A DNA stretch of 64,000 nt from Anisodus tanguticus (GCA_034509755.1 CM067556.1:38486045-38550044), one strand, 5' to 3'; shown: positions 45,760 to 57,740, numbered from the stretch's first letter. A program made the numbers and translations. Notes: a model not told the origin generated them from the letters alone.

Positions 45760-46980
45760 GGAGGTGCCATAGTTCAAAATGTTGTTGAATCATCCTTAGT
45801 AGTAGAAGTAAAGGCAAACCAATTCGATGATCCAAAATTGATCAAAATAAGAGAAGGGATCCCCTTTCAGAAGAAACAGTTGTTTGAGTTGTCAGATAAT
45901 GGGGTTCTTAAATATAAAGGTCGGTTATGTGTACCTAATGTTAGGGAACTTCAAAGGTGGATTATGGCCGAGATTCACTAGTACATGTATTCTATCCACC
46001 CTGGTTCTACTAAGATGTACCATGACTTTCAGCAAACCTATTAGTGGAATGACATGAAGAAGAATATTGCAGAGCTCGTGGCCTGATGTCTGATTTGCCA
46101 ATAAGTTAAGGTTGAACATCAGAAACCTGGAGGTTTGCTTTAGAATATTGAGATTCCGACATGGAAATGGGATGCGATCAACATGGATTTTATTATTGGG
46201 TTCCCTAGTTCTCTTCAGAAGTATGATTTCATTTGGGTTATTATCGACAAGCTCACAAAGTCAGCTAATTTTCTACCAGTCAGAACTACCTATTCAGTGA
46301 AGGATTATGCCAAGTTATACGTCAAAGTGAATGGAACGACTTCATGGGGTTTTGATTTCTATCTTATCTGACAGAGGTGCCTAATTTACAACTAACTTCT
46401 TGAGGTCCTTCCAAAGAGGTTTGGGTACTTAGATTAATCTCAGCATAGCTTTCCATCTACTGACAGACGGGCATGCCGAGTGCACTATTCAGACGCTTGA
46501 GGATATGTTGTGAGCTTATGTCTTGGACATTAAAATGAGTTGGGAAGATCATCTGCTACTTATTGAGTTGGCCTATAATAACAACTACCTCTCTAGTATC
46601 AAGATGACACTGTATGAGGCCCTGTATGGGAAAAAGTGTAGATCTCCTATTGGTTAGTTCGAAATAGGTGAAACAAAGCTATTACAGATAGACTTAGACC
46701 AACAAGTAGTAGAGAAGGTGAGATTGATTCAAGAGCAATTGTTGATCACCCAAAGTCAACATAAATCTTATTTAGATAACCTATGGTGAGACTTAGAGTT
46801 TGTTGTTGGTGATTGGGTGTTTTTGAAAGTGTCTCCTATGAAAGGCGTGATGAGGTTAGGCAAGAAGGGAAAGCTTAGCTCCAGGTACGTTAGACTGTAT
46901 AAGTTCATTCAGAGAATCGGCCAAGTGGCTTTCAATGTTAAATTACCTCCAGGGTTGGAAGAAGTTCATCTAGTATTCCA
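45760..46980 (+). pseudogene. integrase of element C
   Basis: Zinc-binding domain at 45900-46105: 'LCVPNVRELQRWIMAEIH', 'HPGSTKMYHDFQQTYWWNDMKKNIAELVA' with one stop inside, and the second Cys pair as C-LI-C near 46090. Core: 'WKWDAINMDFIIGFPSSLQKYDFIWVIIDKLTKSANFLPVRTTYS' at 46165-46298, with the first catalytic Asp in NMDF kept. The second-Asp region ('ISDRGA', near 46362) and 'HRQTGMPSALFRR'-like region are in shifted frames. The C-terminal domain has 'WVFLKVSPMKGVMRLGKKGKLSSRYV' (46814-46891) and 'VAFNVKLPPGLEEVHLVFHVSML'. Many stops; inactive. Confidence 0.85.
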
Positions 46981-47225
46981 TGTATCTATGCTCTAAATAT
47001 GCTTAGGATATCCTTCATCTATCACCCCTATAGAGGATGTCTAGATCACAGAGAATCTGTCATACAAGGAGATCCCAGTAGCCATCTTAGATCTTCAGGT
47101 CCATAAGTTGCAGATCAAGGAAGTAGCTTCAGTTAAGGTACTTTGGAGGAATAATAATGTGGAGGAAATGACATGGCATGCCCAGGAGGACATGAAGTCT
47201 AGATATCCCCATTTGTTTTAGACTT
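46981..47225 (+). pseudogene. chromodomain of element C integrase
   Basis: Directly follows the FHVSML end of integrase. Visible are NLSYKEIPVAILDLQVHKL, then KEVASVKVLWRNNNVEEMTW and EDMKSRYPHLF, in one frame from about 47050 to 47219. In chromoviruses this domain binds modified histone tails and steers insertion into heterochromatin, which fits the nesting seen here. A stop at about 46996 separates it from the integrase frame. Confidence 0.8.
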
Positions 47226-47587
47226 TAGGTTTATATCGACACTCGTGCGAAATGACTTCTCAATTTCTATCCTATTTATCAAGCTTAATCCTATACATCT
47301 TGTTTATGTGGTATTGTTGAGGAAGATGTGACCAAAGCAGCCTATGTTTCAGTAGTTGACATTTGAGGTGAGTTATGACTAACCCTTTTAAATTTTTGAT
47401 TAGATAGACGATCGTGTGGGGCCGATATGGAGATATTATGCTAGTCTGTGGCCTCGTGTGGCATTGGATATGTATTTTAGCTGCTTGACAGGTTTTGAAT
47501 AGTTCTGTTTACAGATAAAACTCTACAAAAAAATTCTAAAATCTTGAGAGTTAGAATATTTCTCAACATTCGAGGACGAATGTTCTT

Positions 47588-47599
47588 AAGGGGGAAGCA
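47588..47599 (+). promoter_or_regulatory. polypurine tract of element C
   Basis: aagggggaagca immediately before the 3' LTR, preceded by 'acattcgaggacgaatgttctt' as in element A. Confidence 0.88.
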
Positions 47600-49776
47600 T
47601 GTTACACCTCGTGCTTTCATGCGTCTTCGCTATCGTAACATAGCTAGCATAGGCCCAAAGATGATGATCCCTCTCCAAGAGGTTTATAAAGGCTTACAGA
47701 TGTATTGATTAAGTTTGGGGAAGGTTTAAGACTTAGTGAAGCAACAAAAATAAGTTTTGAAAAAAAATCGACAATGCATCGCCTCCCGGAGCACTTTGTA
47801 AATCGTAACTTGCGACCCGCAGGAGGTGTCTGTGAGATGTAGAAGAAACATAGCAGTGGACAAAGATTTTGGGGGACACATGACATGTCTTGCGAGACGC
47901 AGGAAGGTCCTACAAGTTGCAAGACGTATCTCGGGACATGTCGATGCCAACTTTTAATTTCCTATAAATAGAACCCTCTTTGACAAAAACTTAATTTCAC
48001 TACATTTTACAACCCTAACTAGCTCAAATACTCTCTATAATGAATTCCAAGTGAACCAAGGTAAAATCAAAGATAAATTAAGCAAATCCGACGTGGGGAA
48101 TCCCGTGAACATCACTAGATCATCTCATTCCTTGTTGTAATGATTTAGGAGGAATCTTCATGGCAAAGTAGGCTTGGAATTGAAGTATTTCTTGTGGTTT
48201 AAGGTAAGTTTGACCTCCTCCATCATACTCTTAAGAGTATACAAGTGTTTAAGCTAGAATTGTTGAAGAGTTCTTCGAGAACAAGTGTTTATGGACCTTA
48301 AGGTAGAGATACGTTGTTATGGACTGTTTTATGTGATTTGATGTATATATTTGAGGTTGTGAAGTTATGGATGGAGTTGTGGTGATGTGTAGGAGTGGTA
48401 GTGAATATTATTGTGACGATATGTGTATTGTTTAGGCTATAAATTATCTTACAAAGTTATGCACACAAGTCGTTCGATAAAATGTCTAAATGAACGTCCT
48501 TATACGTTATGAAACCGATAGTGATATAAATCATTCATATAATGTAGATAATCATTCATAGAGCTTACGAAGACTTGTGGAATCCGTAAAACTAAACTGA
48601 CAAGGTATGTAGGGCTATCTTCTTTCTTTGGCATGATTTTGATATAATATTTTTCCAAAAGATGACACCTTCTGCTTAAATTTAGTTGTTCATATCCCCT
48701 TTTTTCTTGAAGTAGTTCATGTTCTATGATTGTCCGGAAGCCAAAAGGCCCTCTCACTCCTACACCACCCTTTTATGTGGTCAGGAGAATTTCCCATATT
48801 CTATATTTCTCTTGGTGATTGGCTAAAAGTTGATGAACATAGCGACAATAATGATAGTCGGAGGGTAACGATCATAGGTCACTCCGACTCTACTCATAGT
48901 GTCCCTTGAGGTCAATCTTGCATTGTACTTAAACATATGTATCTATTTTCTTATCGAGCCGTGCTATAATCGCTCGGCTACGGTACATATATGGGCACAC
49001 CACTGCAGTTGAGTATGACATTACCGAGTCCTAAATGGCCAGGTAAGATATGATGAGATTTGACCCACAAAGAGGCTTGATACTATATTATATGGCCCCA
49101 TAGAGTGGATCGATTTAATTTCATGCATCTATTCATGGATATGTTAGTTATATGCCCTCAGAAGCATTTTCTGAGTTTCAAGTTGACTTATGTACCCTTA
49201 TCTTGCATTATATTGCTTATTTATATACTTTACATGCCTTACATATTCGTAGATTCTCTCGCTCTACCTTCCCTTCCGAGGCATTGTGTTTCAATTTCGT
49301 AGGTACAAATAGACAGACAGACGTACCTCTACAGTAGGGTATCTGATCTCAACTGCTGGTAGTCGCACTCTACTCCTCCAAAGTTAATGTACATAGTCGG
49401 TAGGACCTATTGCATATGTATATGCTTCTTTTGGGTATGTTAGGGCCCTGTCCCGACTTGATAACATATGTTAGTACTTTAGAGGCTTGCAGACTTGAGT
49501 TTGATGTATATATGTTTTGTGTTGCGTTGTCGGCATTTGTCAGTTGCTAATACACTTGTTATGTAGCCTTGTCGGCCTTAGTTATGTATATATAAATAAG
49601 TTGTTGTTGTTGGGCTTCTTCTGCATGTAGGATATTGCCGTATTCTATCCTACTATTGTTATTTGGAGGCCGTGCCACCCCAAGTCTTATGTCATGTGGT
49701 TCAGGTACTACAGTTGGTACGTTCGGGCCTTAGGGTTCTAGGTTCCGGCCACACCCCTCAAGGTTGGGATGTGACA
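47600..49776 (+). repeat. 3' LTR of element C
   Basis: 2177 bp, tgttacacctcg to gatgtgaca, with the TATA-type cctataaataga at 47962-47973 and the block agggccctgtcccgact at 49442-49458. It lacks the foreign segment seen in the 5' LTR. Confidence 0.92.
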
Positions 49777-49781
49777 AATAA
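49777..49781. repeat. element C target duplication, right copy
   Basis: aataa, matching 40865-40869. Confidence 0.9.
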
Positions 49782-50162
49782 CACCATAAATTACCCCTCA
49801 AATCAATCCAAAGTAAAACATCAGCTTTTATTGGCTAGTCATTAAATTTATAGATCCTAACTCAATTAACCTAGGCAACACTTGTATCTATTCAATTTCA
49901 AGATAACGAGGAAGATCCTTACCTCAAACAACCAGAACAAGTCCAATCATAAGTCTTCTTCACTGAGAGAGAATCTCCGATCTTGCAACATGGAGACAAA
50001 CACAATTTCACATTTACTATGGTCTTCTCAAAGGTAAAATCACCTTAGGAACCTTTGGATTTGAGCACATATAGTGGGAGAACCCTTAGAGGAGCTTAGG
50101 ATGGGGATTGGGTCGTGGTGAAGTGGAAAAACAAAATGGGGAAATGTCCACAGCTTTAAGGT

Positions 50163-50220
50163 TATTTAGGGGATTCCACTGATTTGGATCCGCGACGCAT
50201 ATGCCCATATGCGACCGCAG
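50163..50220 (-). promoter_or_regulatory. nested dyads near TATA in element E LTR
   Basis: cgcatatgcccatatgcg (50196-50213) is an inverted repeat of eight bases around a two-base centre. It is enclosed by an outer near-dyad ggatccgcg / cgcagatcc. In sense orientation a ctaaataa TATA-like motif follows about 25 bp downstream (50163-50172). Confidence 0.55.
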
Positions 50221-50491
50221 ATCCTAAAGCATTTCTAGGCATTAAGCTTCCCTTCGTTCTTAGCCCATTTGGGTCCCAATTTGCAGGGCATATTACATCC
50301 GCGATGCAAAATGCTTTCGTAACTTACCAAACTTTATCGAAACACGCGTTCTTTGATTCGTTTAACTTCTATACTTCTTGACACATCCTTAAACTTGTTT
50401 TAAACCTTCGTGCTCTAATAAGACCTTCTAATTCCCCATAATACTTACATTAATCAATGTCGTACCATGATATAAAGTTACGAGGTGTAAC

Positions 50492-50954
50492 AAAAGATGG
50501 CTCCATGAGGATGTGTATTGATTATAGGCAGCTGAACAAGGTCACTATAAAAAATAAGTATCCACTTCTGAAGATCAAAGACTTGTTTGATCAGTTACAA
50601 TGTGCAATATGTTTCTCCAAGATTGATTTGAGATCAGGGTACCATCAGGTGAGAGTTTAGGAGAAATATAATTTGTAGAAGGCCTTCAGAACTAGATATG
50701 GCCACTTTGAGTTTCTTGTGATGTCTTTAGGGTTGGAAAATGCACCTACTGTGTTTATAGATTTGATGAATAGAGTATTTAGACCATTCTTAGATCTGTT
50801 CGTGATTGTATTCATTGATGACATCCTTGTTTATTCACGTTCAGAGGCATAACATGCTGATCATTTAAGAGTAGTGCTTCCGATGCTTCAAGATCATAAG
50901 CTATATGCAAAAAACTCCGAATGTGAGTTTTGGCTGAATTCTATGGCATTCTTA
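50492..50954 (+). pseudogene. reverse transcriptase fragment (element F)
   Basis: Plus-strand chromovirus RT, starting mid-domain where element E inserted. It reads KDGSMRMCIDYRQLNKVTIKNKYP, IKDLFDQLQCAICFSKIDLRSGYHQVRV, a stop at 50658, then KAFRTRYGHFEFLVMSLGLENAPTVFIDLMNRVFRPFLDLFVIVFIDDILVYSRSEA with both catalytic aspartates (about 50817-50822), a stop, then HADHLRVVLPMLQDHKLYAKNSECEFWLNS. At 50955 it is cut by the LTR-like end of element H. It is more complete than the RT of C across the region C lost, and serves as the local reference for that deletion. No other part of F was found. Confidence 0.88.
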
Positions 50955-50959
50955 CTCAG
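50955..50959. repeat. possible target pentamer of element H
   Basis: ctcag precedes the tgatacg terminus of element H; the other copy was not found, so this is tentative. Confidence 0.3.
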
Positions 50960-51431
50960 TGATACGATTCCTAAAGTGAAACTCTAGGATTCGAATGCAG
51001 AAATTAAAGGATAGAAGATTGACACAATAAATGACATCCAAAGAAACCTAAGTTGTATAAAAGTTTAGACCTCAATGGAATAAACCAAATCAAACATAAA
51101 TCAAAGGATAGAAGTAAGACACAAGAATTGAAATCAATAGGCAGCCAAAGGTATATTAAATCTCCTATAGATTAATAAATAAAAGCACCTATACTACAAA
51201 GAAGATTCCACAAGTGAGTGATCTCATGTGAGAATCATGAATAAGTTTAATAGACAACCAAGGAATCCACCCTAATTGGACGATCAGTCTAATCCAACAT
51301 TAATCACTAGCTAACACTACAAAGTAGCTAACAAGAGATTTACTCTCAATTCATCAATCATCAATCATCAAAATATACTCTATGAAATAACAAGTGTAGT
51401 ATTTATACTAGATAGGCTAAGAAGACTAACA
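50960..51431 (-). repeat. probable 3' LTR of unidentified element H
   Basis: In sense orientation it would run from tgttagtcttcttag (51431) to ggaatcgtatca (50960), TG...CA ends, 472 bp, with a tataaatac TATA-like motif at about 51401-51410. It is unlike the 2-kb Del-type LTRs. The left junction lies inside element F RT, which supports an insertion end there. The right boundary is less sure because no clear polypurine tract adjoins it. Confidence 0.45.
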
Positions 51432-52046
51432 ATTATTATAAAAATATCCTAATTGAAATAAGGGCCCTCTTAGGGATGATGGAAGTATATTTTGAAGATG
51501 ACCTCTTTGCATAAATAACCTCTTCGACCAAGATATCTTCCATATCTTTAATGTGGTTATCTTGGACTCTACCACCCAAGTGATAATACAAATGTTGTAT
51601 GCCCTCTTATGTTGGCCCTCAATGGCCTCCAAATTCTTTATCTCCATCATCAATGGATGTGTGGCATGGCAATACATGCTTGAAGCTCCATCATAAATCT
51701 TATCCTTTATAATTGCCCATAAGCTTCCTAGGATAATATAATCCTCCCTTTCTTGAAAAGGATTTTTCCTCGACCCTGAACCTTGCAAAAACCAAGGGAA
51801 GACATACAAAAACATGCACCTCATAACATGAGGGTTAGTACAAAATACAATAGTCTTATTCTCATGCCAAGGATGTGTAAATTTGTGGTACAACCATATA
51901 TCAATGGTCACCAAGAACGAACTTTCTGCATATGAGGCATCAAGAAGTTGACCCCTCAAAATATCATGAATCTAGAAAAAATCTAATATACCAATGGATT
52001 CAGACAAGTTTGTGATAGTACATTAGTTTTTGAAATCATGAAGCAC
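51432..52046 (-). pseudogene. 3' interior of element H with a 177-codon open frame
   Basis: A minus-strand frame is open at 51959-51426. I do not recognise the product. A GSGSRKNPFQERED stretch around residues 60-75 recalls the Arg-Asn-Pro-Phe-Glu tail region that closes some plant Ty3/gypsy polyproteins, and the rest (Trp- and Ile-rich) may be untranslated 3' interior. The frame runs into the probable LTR at 51431, so it is unlikely to be an intact gene. Element B separates this part from 58676-59847. No signal peptide or catalytic motif is seen. Confidence 0.35.
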
Positions 52047-52051
52047 ATTTG
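52047..52051. repeat. element B target duplication, left copy
   Basis: atttg, repeated at 58671-58675. Confidence 0.92.
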
Positions 52052-54354
52052 TGTTACACCACGTACTTTTGTGCGAGCATGAGAGCGAACTTATTGACTT
52101 AAGCCCTGGTGACTTGAGATCCCTTCTGAGGGTCCCCAGGTTTTTGATAGATGTTAAGAAGGTGTATGGAAGGTTGGAGGCTATTGGGAATGAAAGAACC
52201 ATCCCTCAACGAAGTTCAACGAAGTTAGCGCAATACGCTAAGCATTCTGTGTAACGGATGAGGTATGCCCCATAGATTTTGGCACAGATGAGCCAAGAGC
52301 TAAGGATAAATCACTTCCTAGATATTTACTAGGATCTGCGGCCGCATATGCATATGTATCGTAGATCCCATTGCATATCAGAGGCTGTGGCTAACCATCC
52401 TTGCTTATTTAAGAAGTGGCTCATTATTTTAACTCATTATTCAACCTAAATAGATCCCTAACTCCCCTAATCCTATTAGACACTCTCAAAAGGTTCAAGA
52501 GTGATTCCGAAGTAAATCCATCATTTTCCACATCAAATGCTAGCCTATGTGAAGGATAACACTTCTATGGTATTGTAAACTAATTGAGGGTGGTTGTGAA
52601 TAGATAAAAGATTGGATTTCAAGTCATTTCTACTGGGTAATGTATGTATAATGTCTTCTTGGTTGTACTTAAGCTTAACTAGGTGTTGATTGAGTTGTTG
52701 GTTGATGAATCTACAAGTTAGTAATGTAAATGGTAAAGGATATTGTGGTCTTGTGTTGGACTGTTTTGAGGTGGAATATATGCGTTGTTGTGGCTGAAAA
52801 TTATGAAAAATAACTTGATTATGTTATAAATGTTGTTGTTATGTTGGTCTTGATAATGGAATTGCAATATAGAAGGAGAAATGGCTAGGAACCTTGTAAA
52901 AGTTGTTCTTGTTGTTGTAAACTTGTGTTGAGTTGGTTGCTTGAATTTAAGCTTGGTATTAAGTTGTTGAATCTTATTAATATTTGATGAATGAGAAAAA
53001 GGAATATAGAAGGGACCAATGGTGTTGTCTAAATGCTTAATTGACATTGATAAAGGAGTTTGGGTTCTAGGCACAATAGGTGTTCGATGAATTGTCGCAA
53101 CAAATCGATTCATGGCCTATAAATCTAATCTTGTTCCAAATCACCTCTATTACATATGTTATCATGCATAGGACGTATGAGAACTCGTTAGCTATATTTG
53201 ACCAGACGACAAAGGTATGTAACACTTACCCTTTCTTTCTATTGGCATGATCTAAATGAATATGAAATGAAAGCGAATGTCCCTTCAAAAGAGACTTCAT
53301 TCTTAAGTTAGAAATGCTTTTTCTTTATTCTATTGATTCGTAATTGTATCTTATCCGTCCCTTGTCGGGAGTACTTTCATGATATCTCTTGATCTGTCCC
53401 TTTTGGGGAGTACTTTCTGCATTTTATGATATCTCTTGGTATGTGCTATTATGGATTCCTTGTTGGTCTTATGACAGTCGGAGAAAAATGACCTTAGGTA
53501 ACTCTGAACCTGCTGTACTGGTCTTCTGAGTCATTCATGCATTCGATATATATGTATCTATTTTGTGACACAGAGCCGTGCTATAGTAGGCCGAGTACGA
53601 CACTTATATGTGAACTCCACTGCAGTTGGGTACGTTATGATGATATCAGCCCCAGAGAGCCGCGTGATAATGATATTTCCCCATAGTGTGGCCTATATAT
53701 GTGTGTGTATGGTTATGTTTTTAAAGTAAAGCATGCACATCATGCGCCCTTAGTGGCATTCAGAGTTACAAATTGTTTCTTCCTTATTCTTATTTACACT
53801 ATTGTATCTATTTATGCTTTCTTACCTTACATATTCATTACATTATTCATACTAACGTCCCTTCCTAGGGGGCTTCGTTTAATGCCTGCAGTTTCAGGTA
53901 GACGGAGTGATGCCTACTTTCAGTAGGATCTCAGTTCACGATGGTGTAAGAGCTCTGCAGTTGTTTAAGAGGTGCTAGTCTGAGTCAGTATAGTTTTTAT
54001 GTATATATTTATGGGTATGGCGGGCCCCTGTCCTGACCTGATGATGTTCATGTACTCCTTAGAGGCTTGTAGACAATTTTTCCAGTATGTAGAAGTGACG
54101 TATGGCATTGTCGGCCTTCTTTTTAACCAGTTGATGTGTATTGTAGCCTTGTCGGCCTTCTCCATAAGTATACATGTGTTTTTGGGATTTTCTGCTTGTA
54201 CAAGTTAATATGTCTTGATCGTCTTCTAAGAGTCATCTTAGGGCCTTATTGGCCCATGTACAAGTATATGCATAGTATGTAGGAGACATGGTACACTCGG
54301 GCCATTAGGGAACCGGGTGCTGGACCCCTCCTCTCCCAAGGTTGGGGTGTGACA
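52052..54354 (+). repeat. 5' LTR of element B
   Basis: tgttacaccacg to gggtgtgaca. It has the palindrome catatgcatatg (52345-52356) inside an outer dyad ggatctgcg / cgtagatcc, then a cttatttaag TATA-like motif (52404-52413). Conserved blocks are actaacgtccctt (about 53849) and cgggcccctgtcctgacc (54021-54038). Paired 'agccttgtcggcctt' motifs lie near 54115 and 54143. Confidence 0.9.
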
Positions 54355-54358
54355 AACT

Positions 54359-54370
54359 TGGTATCAGAGC
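54359..54370 (+). promoter_or_regulatory. primer-binding site of element B
   Basis: tggtatcagagc, an exact match to the initiator Met tRNA 3' complement used by this group. Confidence 0.93.
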
Positions 54371-54418
54371 AGGTCAATTCTAGGGATTTCTACAAGCCGT
54401 TTCTAGTAGAGTCTTGTT

Positions 54419-54446
54419 TATGGGTGTGTAGCGCGCCACCCTTATA
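54419..54446 (+). ncRNA. leader hairpin with GCGCGC palindromic loop (putative dimerisation signal)
   Basis: Stem tatgggtgtg / caccccttata-type pairing with one mismatch, loop tagcgcgc. The hexamer differs from GTGCAC of the other elements at two positions, and the two changes together keep it self-complementary. Confidence 0.55.
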
Positions 54447-54557
54447 ACACATGAGGCTACAGGGAATTAAGGATGGTCAACTTTGTTCTTGATCTAGATC
54501 GTGCGATAGAGCTGAACTATAAGTATTCCTAACTCTATCTTGTTTACAATTGCACCG

Positions 54558-55260
54558 ATGACTTCCTTGAGTAATGCACCATCTATAGAGATGGACCCAC
54601 CAGAGAACATGAGCGGGTCACCTTCTCACTTATCACGAACTCCTGTAGAACTAGGGGAACTAAGGGAAGCCCCCGAATTATAAATTATATGGCCATCACC
54701 GTATGATGAGGATTTTAGGAAAGCGGTCCAAATATTGACTCAGTTGGTTGCCTCTAAGGCACGCCGCCACCCTAATATGTTTGACAACGGTAGGCCCTTG
54801 GAAGGGTCAGGGAGTTTGCAGTCTAGAGAGCTCATTGGTCAGGGACCGTCGATGTTTAGTAGATTTAACCCGGTTGAGGAAGAAGAAAGAGCTAAGAGGA
54901 CTAGGATAATGGGTGATTATAGAGGACGACAAACTAGTGATGAGTTACAGATATAAGGTTAGCAGGCCAGACCTTCACGACAAATTAGGTATGATAAGAG
55001 TTCCTGGGTAAGGCCTATACAGGGATCCCAAACATTGGTATTTCAGGTTTAAAGTGGTGCATATCGAGAAGGGCCGTCCAGGCCTTGCTGTAATCAGGGT
55101 GGTTGGGTGTATGCCGGGTTGTGTCATATGGGAACACGAGATTTCTATTGGTGTGGTAGTCGAGGTCATAAGATTCAGGAGTGTCCCTGATTTTCCCGTA
55201 AGGAAGAGGGTGAGAGTGGGGATGGAGCCTAGATTTCCGATGTTGTCTAAGGTGAACTGA
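54558..55260 (+). pseudogene. gag remnant of element B
   Basis: ATG at 54558 (MTSLSNAPSIEMDPPENMSG) heads a gag reduced to its ends. 54735-54956 is open, with MTQLVASKARRH, the pre-capsid start known from chromovirus gag, then jumps to an Arg/Glu-rich stretch (FNPVEEEERAKRTRIMGDYRGR) typical of the segment before nucleocapsid, so the capsid core is largely missing. The knuckle at 55143-55184 reads F-x2-C-x4-H-x4-C (WCGSRGHKIQEC): the first Cys is replaced by Phe. Two frame changes occur between these parts. With no capsid core and a broken knuckle the protein is not functional. Confidence 0.72.
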
Positions 55261-57740
55261 TGGGTGCACATATGCTATTGATTTCTTTGTTAACCTATTT
55301 ACCTCTTATATGCTTAGTATGGACCCGTTTATATTTAAGGGTGTTGACCCCATTCTAGAAATTAATTTTTATGATGCTACTTATGGGATAAGATTTTTCG
55401 ATAAAAAGCAAGTCATGGATGTAAAAGTGCTAGAAAAAGGTGCTTCTAGCCCAACGATAGTTAAAATCACGTATGTACGTTAGTAGACCGAAAGGACATG
55501 GACCCATACCCTGGTGATAGAATATGTCATATGTTCTTCTTCCAAATGACTATACTAGATAGACCCCACATCCACGATATTACGTTACCCACCAATTGTA
55601 TGAAAGCCCCAAGTTTGTGAAGAAAGTGGTAAGCTGAAGAATAGGTTGTAAATATGAAATGCAGAAAGTATTGTTGGAAGGTTTAGAAGGTTATGGTAAT
55701 TTATCCGCTTAATGGTGACTATCATCGATTTGAATAAGAGAATACACTATGAACGCGCAACTCAAATGGTAACACCTTTCCTAAGGAATTGAGGATGACT
55801 CTCAGGATATTGCTGATGAAAGTGGATTACCACAATCAAGCTATAGGAAGATTTCTCTTAGGTGTGTTTAAGGGAATTGTGCAACATGACATACCTAGAA
55901 CAGTGGGCCCAACTCATAAACAAGAGTAGGATCATCCACGAATATAGGTTATAAGATAAGCCTTCCACCTATTTAAGAAAATCCATATCACTTATTATTG
56001 AAAGTTACAAGCATCAATGATAGCAAGATAAAGCATGCTTTAAACATTGGAATAATAAGACCTTCAGTCCTCTTGTGTGATCTAGTGTGATTCTAAGCGC
56101 TTATAGAACAAGGATAGCTTGTTGAAGACAATGGATGATGAGAACTACGAAATAATCAAAGAATTTCTATAAGCAATAGGCAGACAATTAGTAAGTATAA
56201 GTGGAATGCTATGACGAGGTATCAAGGCCGAAGGATATTTTGCGTTAGGACGGACAAGCAAAAAGGACCGCAATGAGAAGTATACCAGTAAACGAGACTA
56301 TGGTGATGCAGGTTTCATAAAAGTGTGATTACTTTGAAAATAGCGTAAGGACAATAACGATGGAAGGATAGTAAGAATCCACCAGCTAAGATCATAAAAC
56401 ATTCAATGTATAGGAATGGTAGTATAGGGAGTATATTAAGCTAAGAAGACCACATGGGGTGACTCGCACCAGAAATGTCAATACAAGGTGATTGAGAAAT
56501 CGATGGACGGGGAATTTAATACGACTAAATCAAGGAGATTAGATCAAGCTATGAATTCGATTTGAACATGCGAAGCCTTGGTTCTGCCACAAATTCCATC
56601 ACGACGCTCGAGGATAGGTAAGTGAAAGTAAGGACGAGTAAAGCTCGATGCAGGCATATAATAAAGTGATAGAGTAGCCAACGGGTTTAAAGATACAAGG
56701 TAGATATTAAAGAAATAAGTCAAGAAAATAGGATAATAGAACAAAGACGTGGGAAAGAGAATAATGGTGATTTTTAGGCATGTTGGATTGACTAAAGGAT
56801 CTGCGGGATAGATGATGTAATGGACATATAGTTTAATGAGATCAACTAATCCTTTTTCGAAAGTGCCACGTGCGAAAGGCGTTAACCAAGAGATGAAGGA
56901 AGAAATGCTAATCTAAGTGCAGTGACCAGGGTTGGATATAGAGAAACAATGTCTTGCAACATTGAATCCTTCAGAGTTCTGTACCTCAAATTCTTTTTTT
57001 TAGTTTCACTGAGAAAGTTGTATCTAATAAAGGAATAAATTAGCGACTCATCCTCTATAGGGTTGTAACGTTAATGATTAGAACTAGGAACAATGTTTGA
57101 GATCATGTGTACATACCAGGATGCCCTAAAAGGAATGAGAACGTGACACATGAACAATGAATAAGTGATTTTCAAGAAGGAATAAGAAAAGGAAACTGTT
57201 GATGACCATAAATAATAAAGAAAAGTACCAAGAGGATTTAACCGTAATAATAAGTGCACTTCAGGTTTGGTTATATTGTCTACAGGATGTCCAGGACTGA
57301 AATACTACAAAATGTAAGAGATTTTTGGCACAACGTCTAGTCAAAGAAACTAAGATTGGAGATGGAATCACACACATACTAACAACTTGATTGATGGAAA
57401 GGCTAAAGGAAAAAGCTGACCCAAGAAATACATTGGTTAGCCCAGTAGAAGTCAAATTTGTATGATGACACCTTCCTGGCTCAGAATCATAACAAAGCCA
57501 AGTCCTTAATCATATTGGAAACTATGAAATGTCAAGATAAAGGTCTTGTTTATATGGAAATCAAAAAGGGTATTTGACAAAAAAGGACCGCTCATAATAG
57601 TCTATCCACCTAAGATCTACCAACATATATCATGATACTGAATGAAGGCATTATTGGGAATGACATGGGAAGAGACCTTACAAAGATCGTAACTAGTGTA
57701 TTGGTTGTCAGCATGTAAAGGATTAAGCACCGGAAGCTGG
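55261..57740 (+). other. interior of element B, no recognisable pol
   Basis: Adenine/guanine-rich sequence with no frame longer than about 70 codons. A short opening stretch (55300-55400) might derive from protease, but no catalytic motif was found. No RT YIDD/FIDD box, RNase H or integrase block is visible. The style (aaggaaa, tgaaggaag repeats of purines) resembles the decayed interior of element A at 19900-21300. Confidence 0.45.

Larger units (their letters stand above)
40870..49776 (+). mobile_element. element C: Del/Tekay-like chromovirus, 8907 bp
   Basis: Plus-strand element inserted in the LTR of E with a perfect aataa duplication. It has a 5' LTR of 2656 bp, primer site, leader hairpin, gag, part of RT, RNase H, integrase with chromodomain, polypurine tract and a 3' LTR of 2177 bp. 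The interior is 4.07 kb instead of a typical 5-6 kb or more, mainly because the stretch from the gag zinc knuckle to the RT catalytic box is deleted. The 5' LTR is longer than the 3' LTR because it contains a foreign LTR segment. All frames carry stops. Confidence 0.93.
39522..50491 (-). repeat. 5' LTR of element E, split by element C
   Basis: Starts tgtcacacctc at 39522, is interrupted at 40869 by element C with its aataa duplication, resumes at 49782 and ends cgaggtgtaaca at 50491. The rejoined LTR is about 2.06 kb. The resumed half contains the promoter dyad and, in sense, a ctaaataa TATA-like motif (50163-50172). Beyond 50491 comes an RT fragment of another element on the plus strand, into which E had inserted; aaaga (50492-50496) would be E's target pentamer. 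Confidence 0.82.

Noticed and set aside
52718..53113. 131-codon minus-strand frame
   Set aside because: Lies antisense within the element B 5' LTR; Thr/Asn/His-rich composition is what an AT-rich LTR gives by chance, with no family resemblance.
54359..54372. tggtatcagagc-type sequences as possible tRNA genes
   Set aside because: Only the 12-base complement of a tRNA 3' end is present; the cloverleaf is absent. These are retroelement primer-binding sites.
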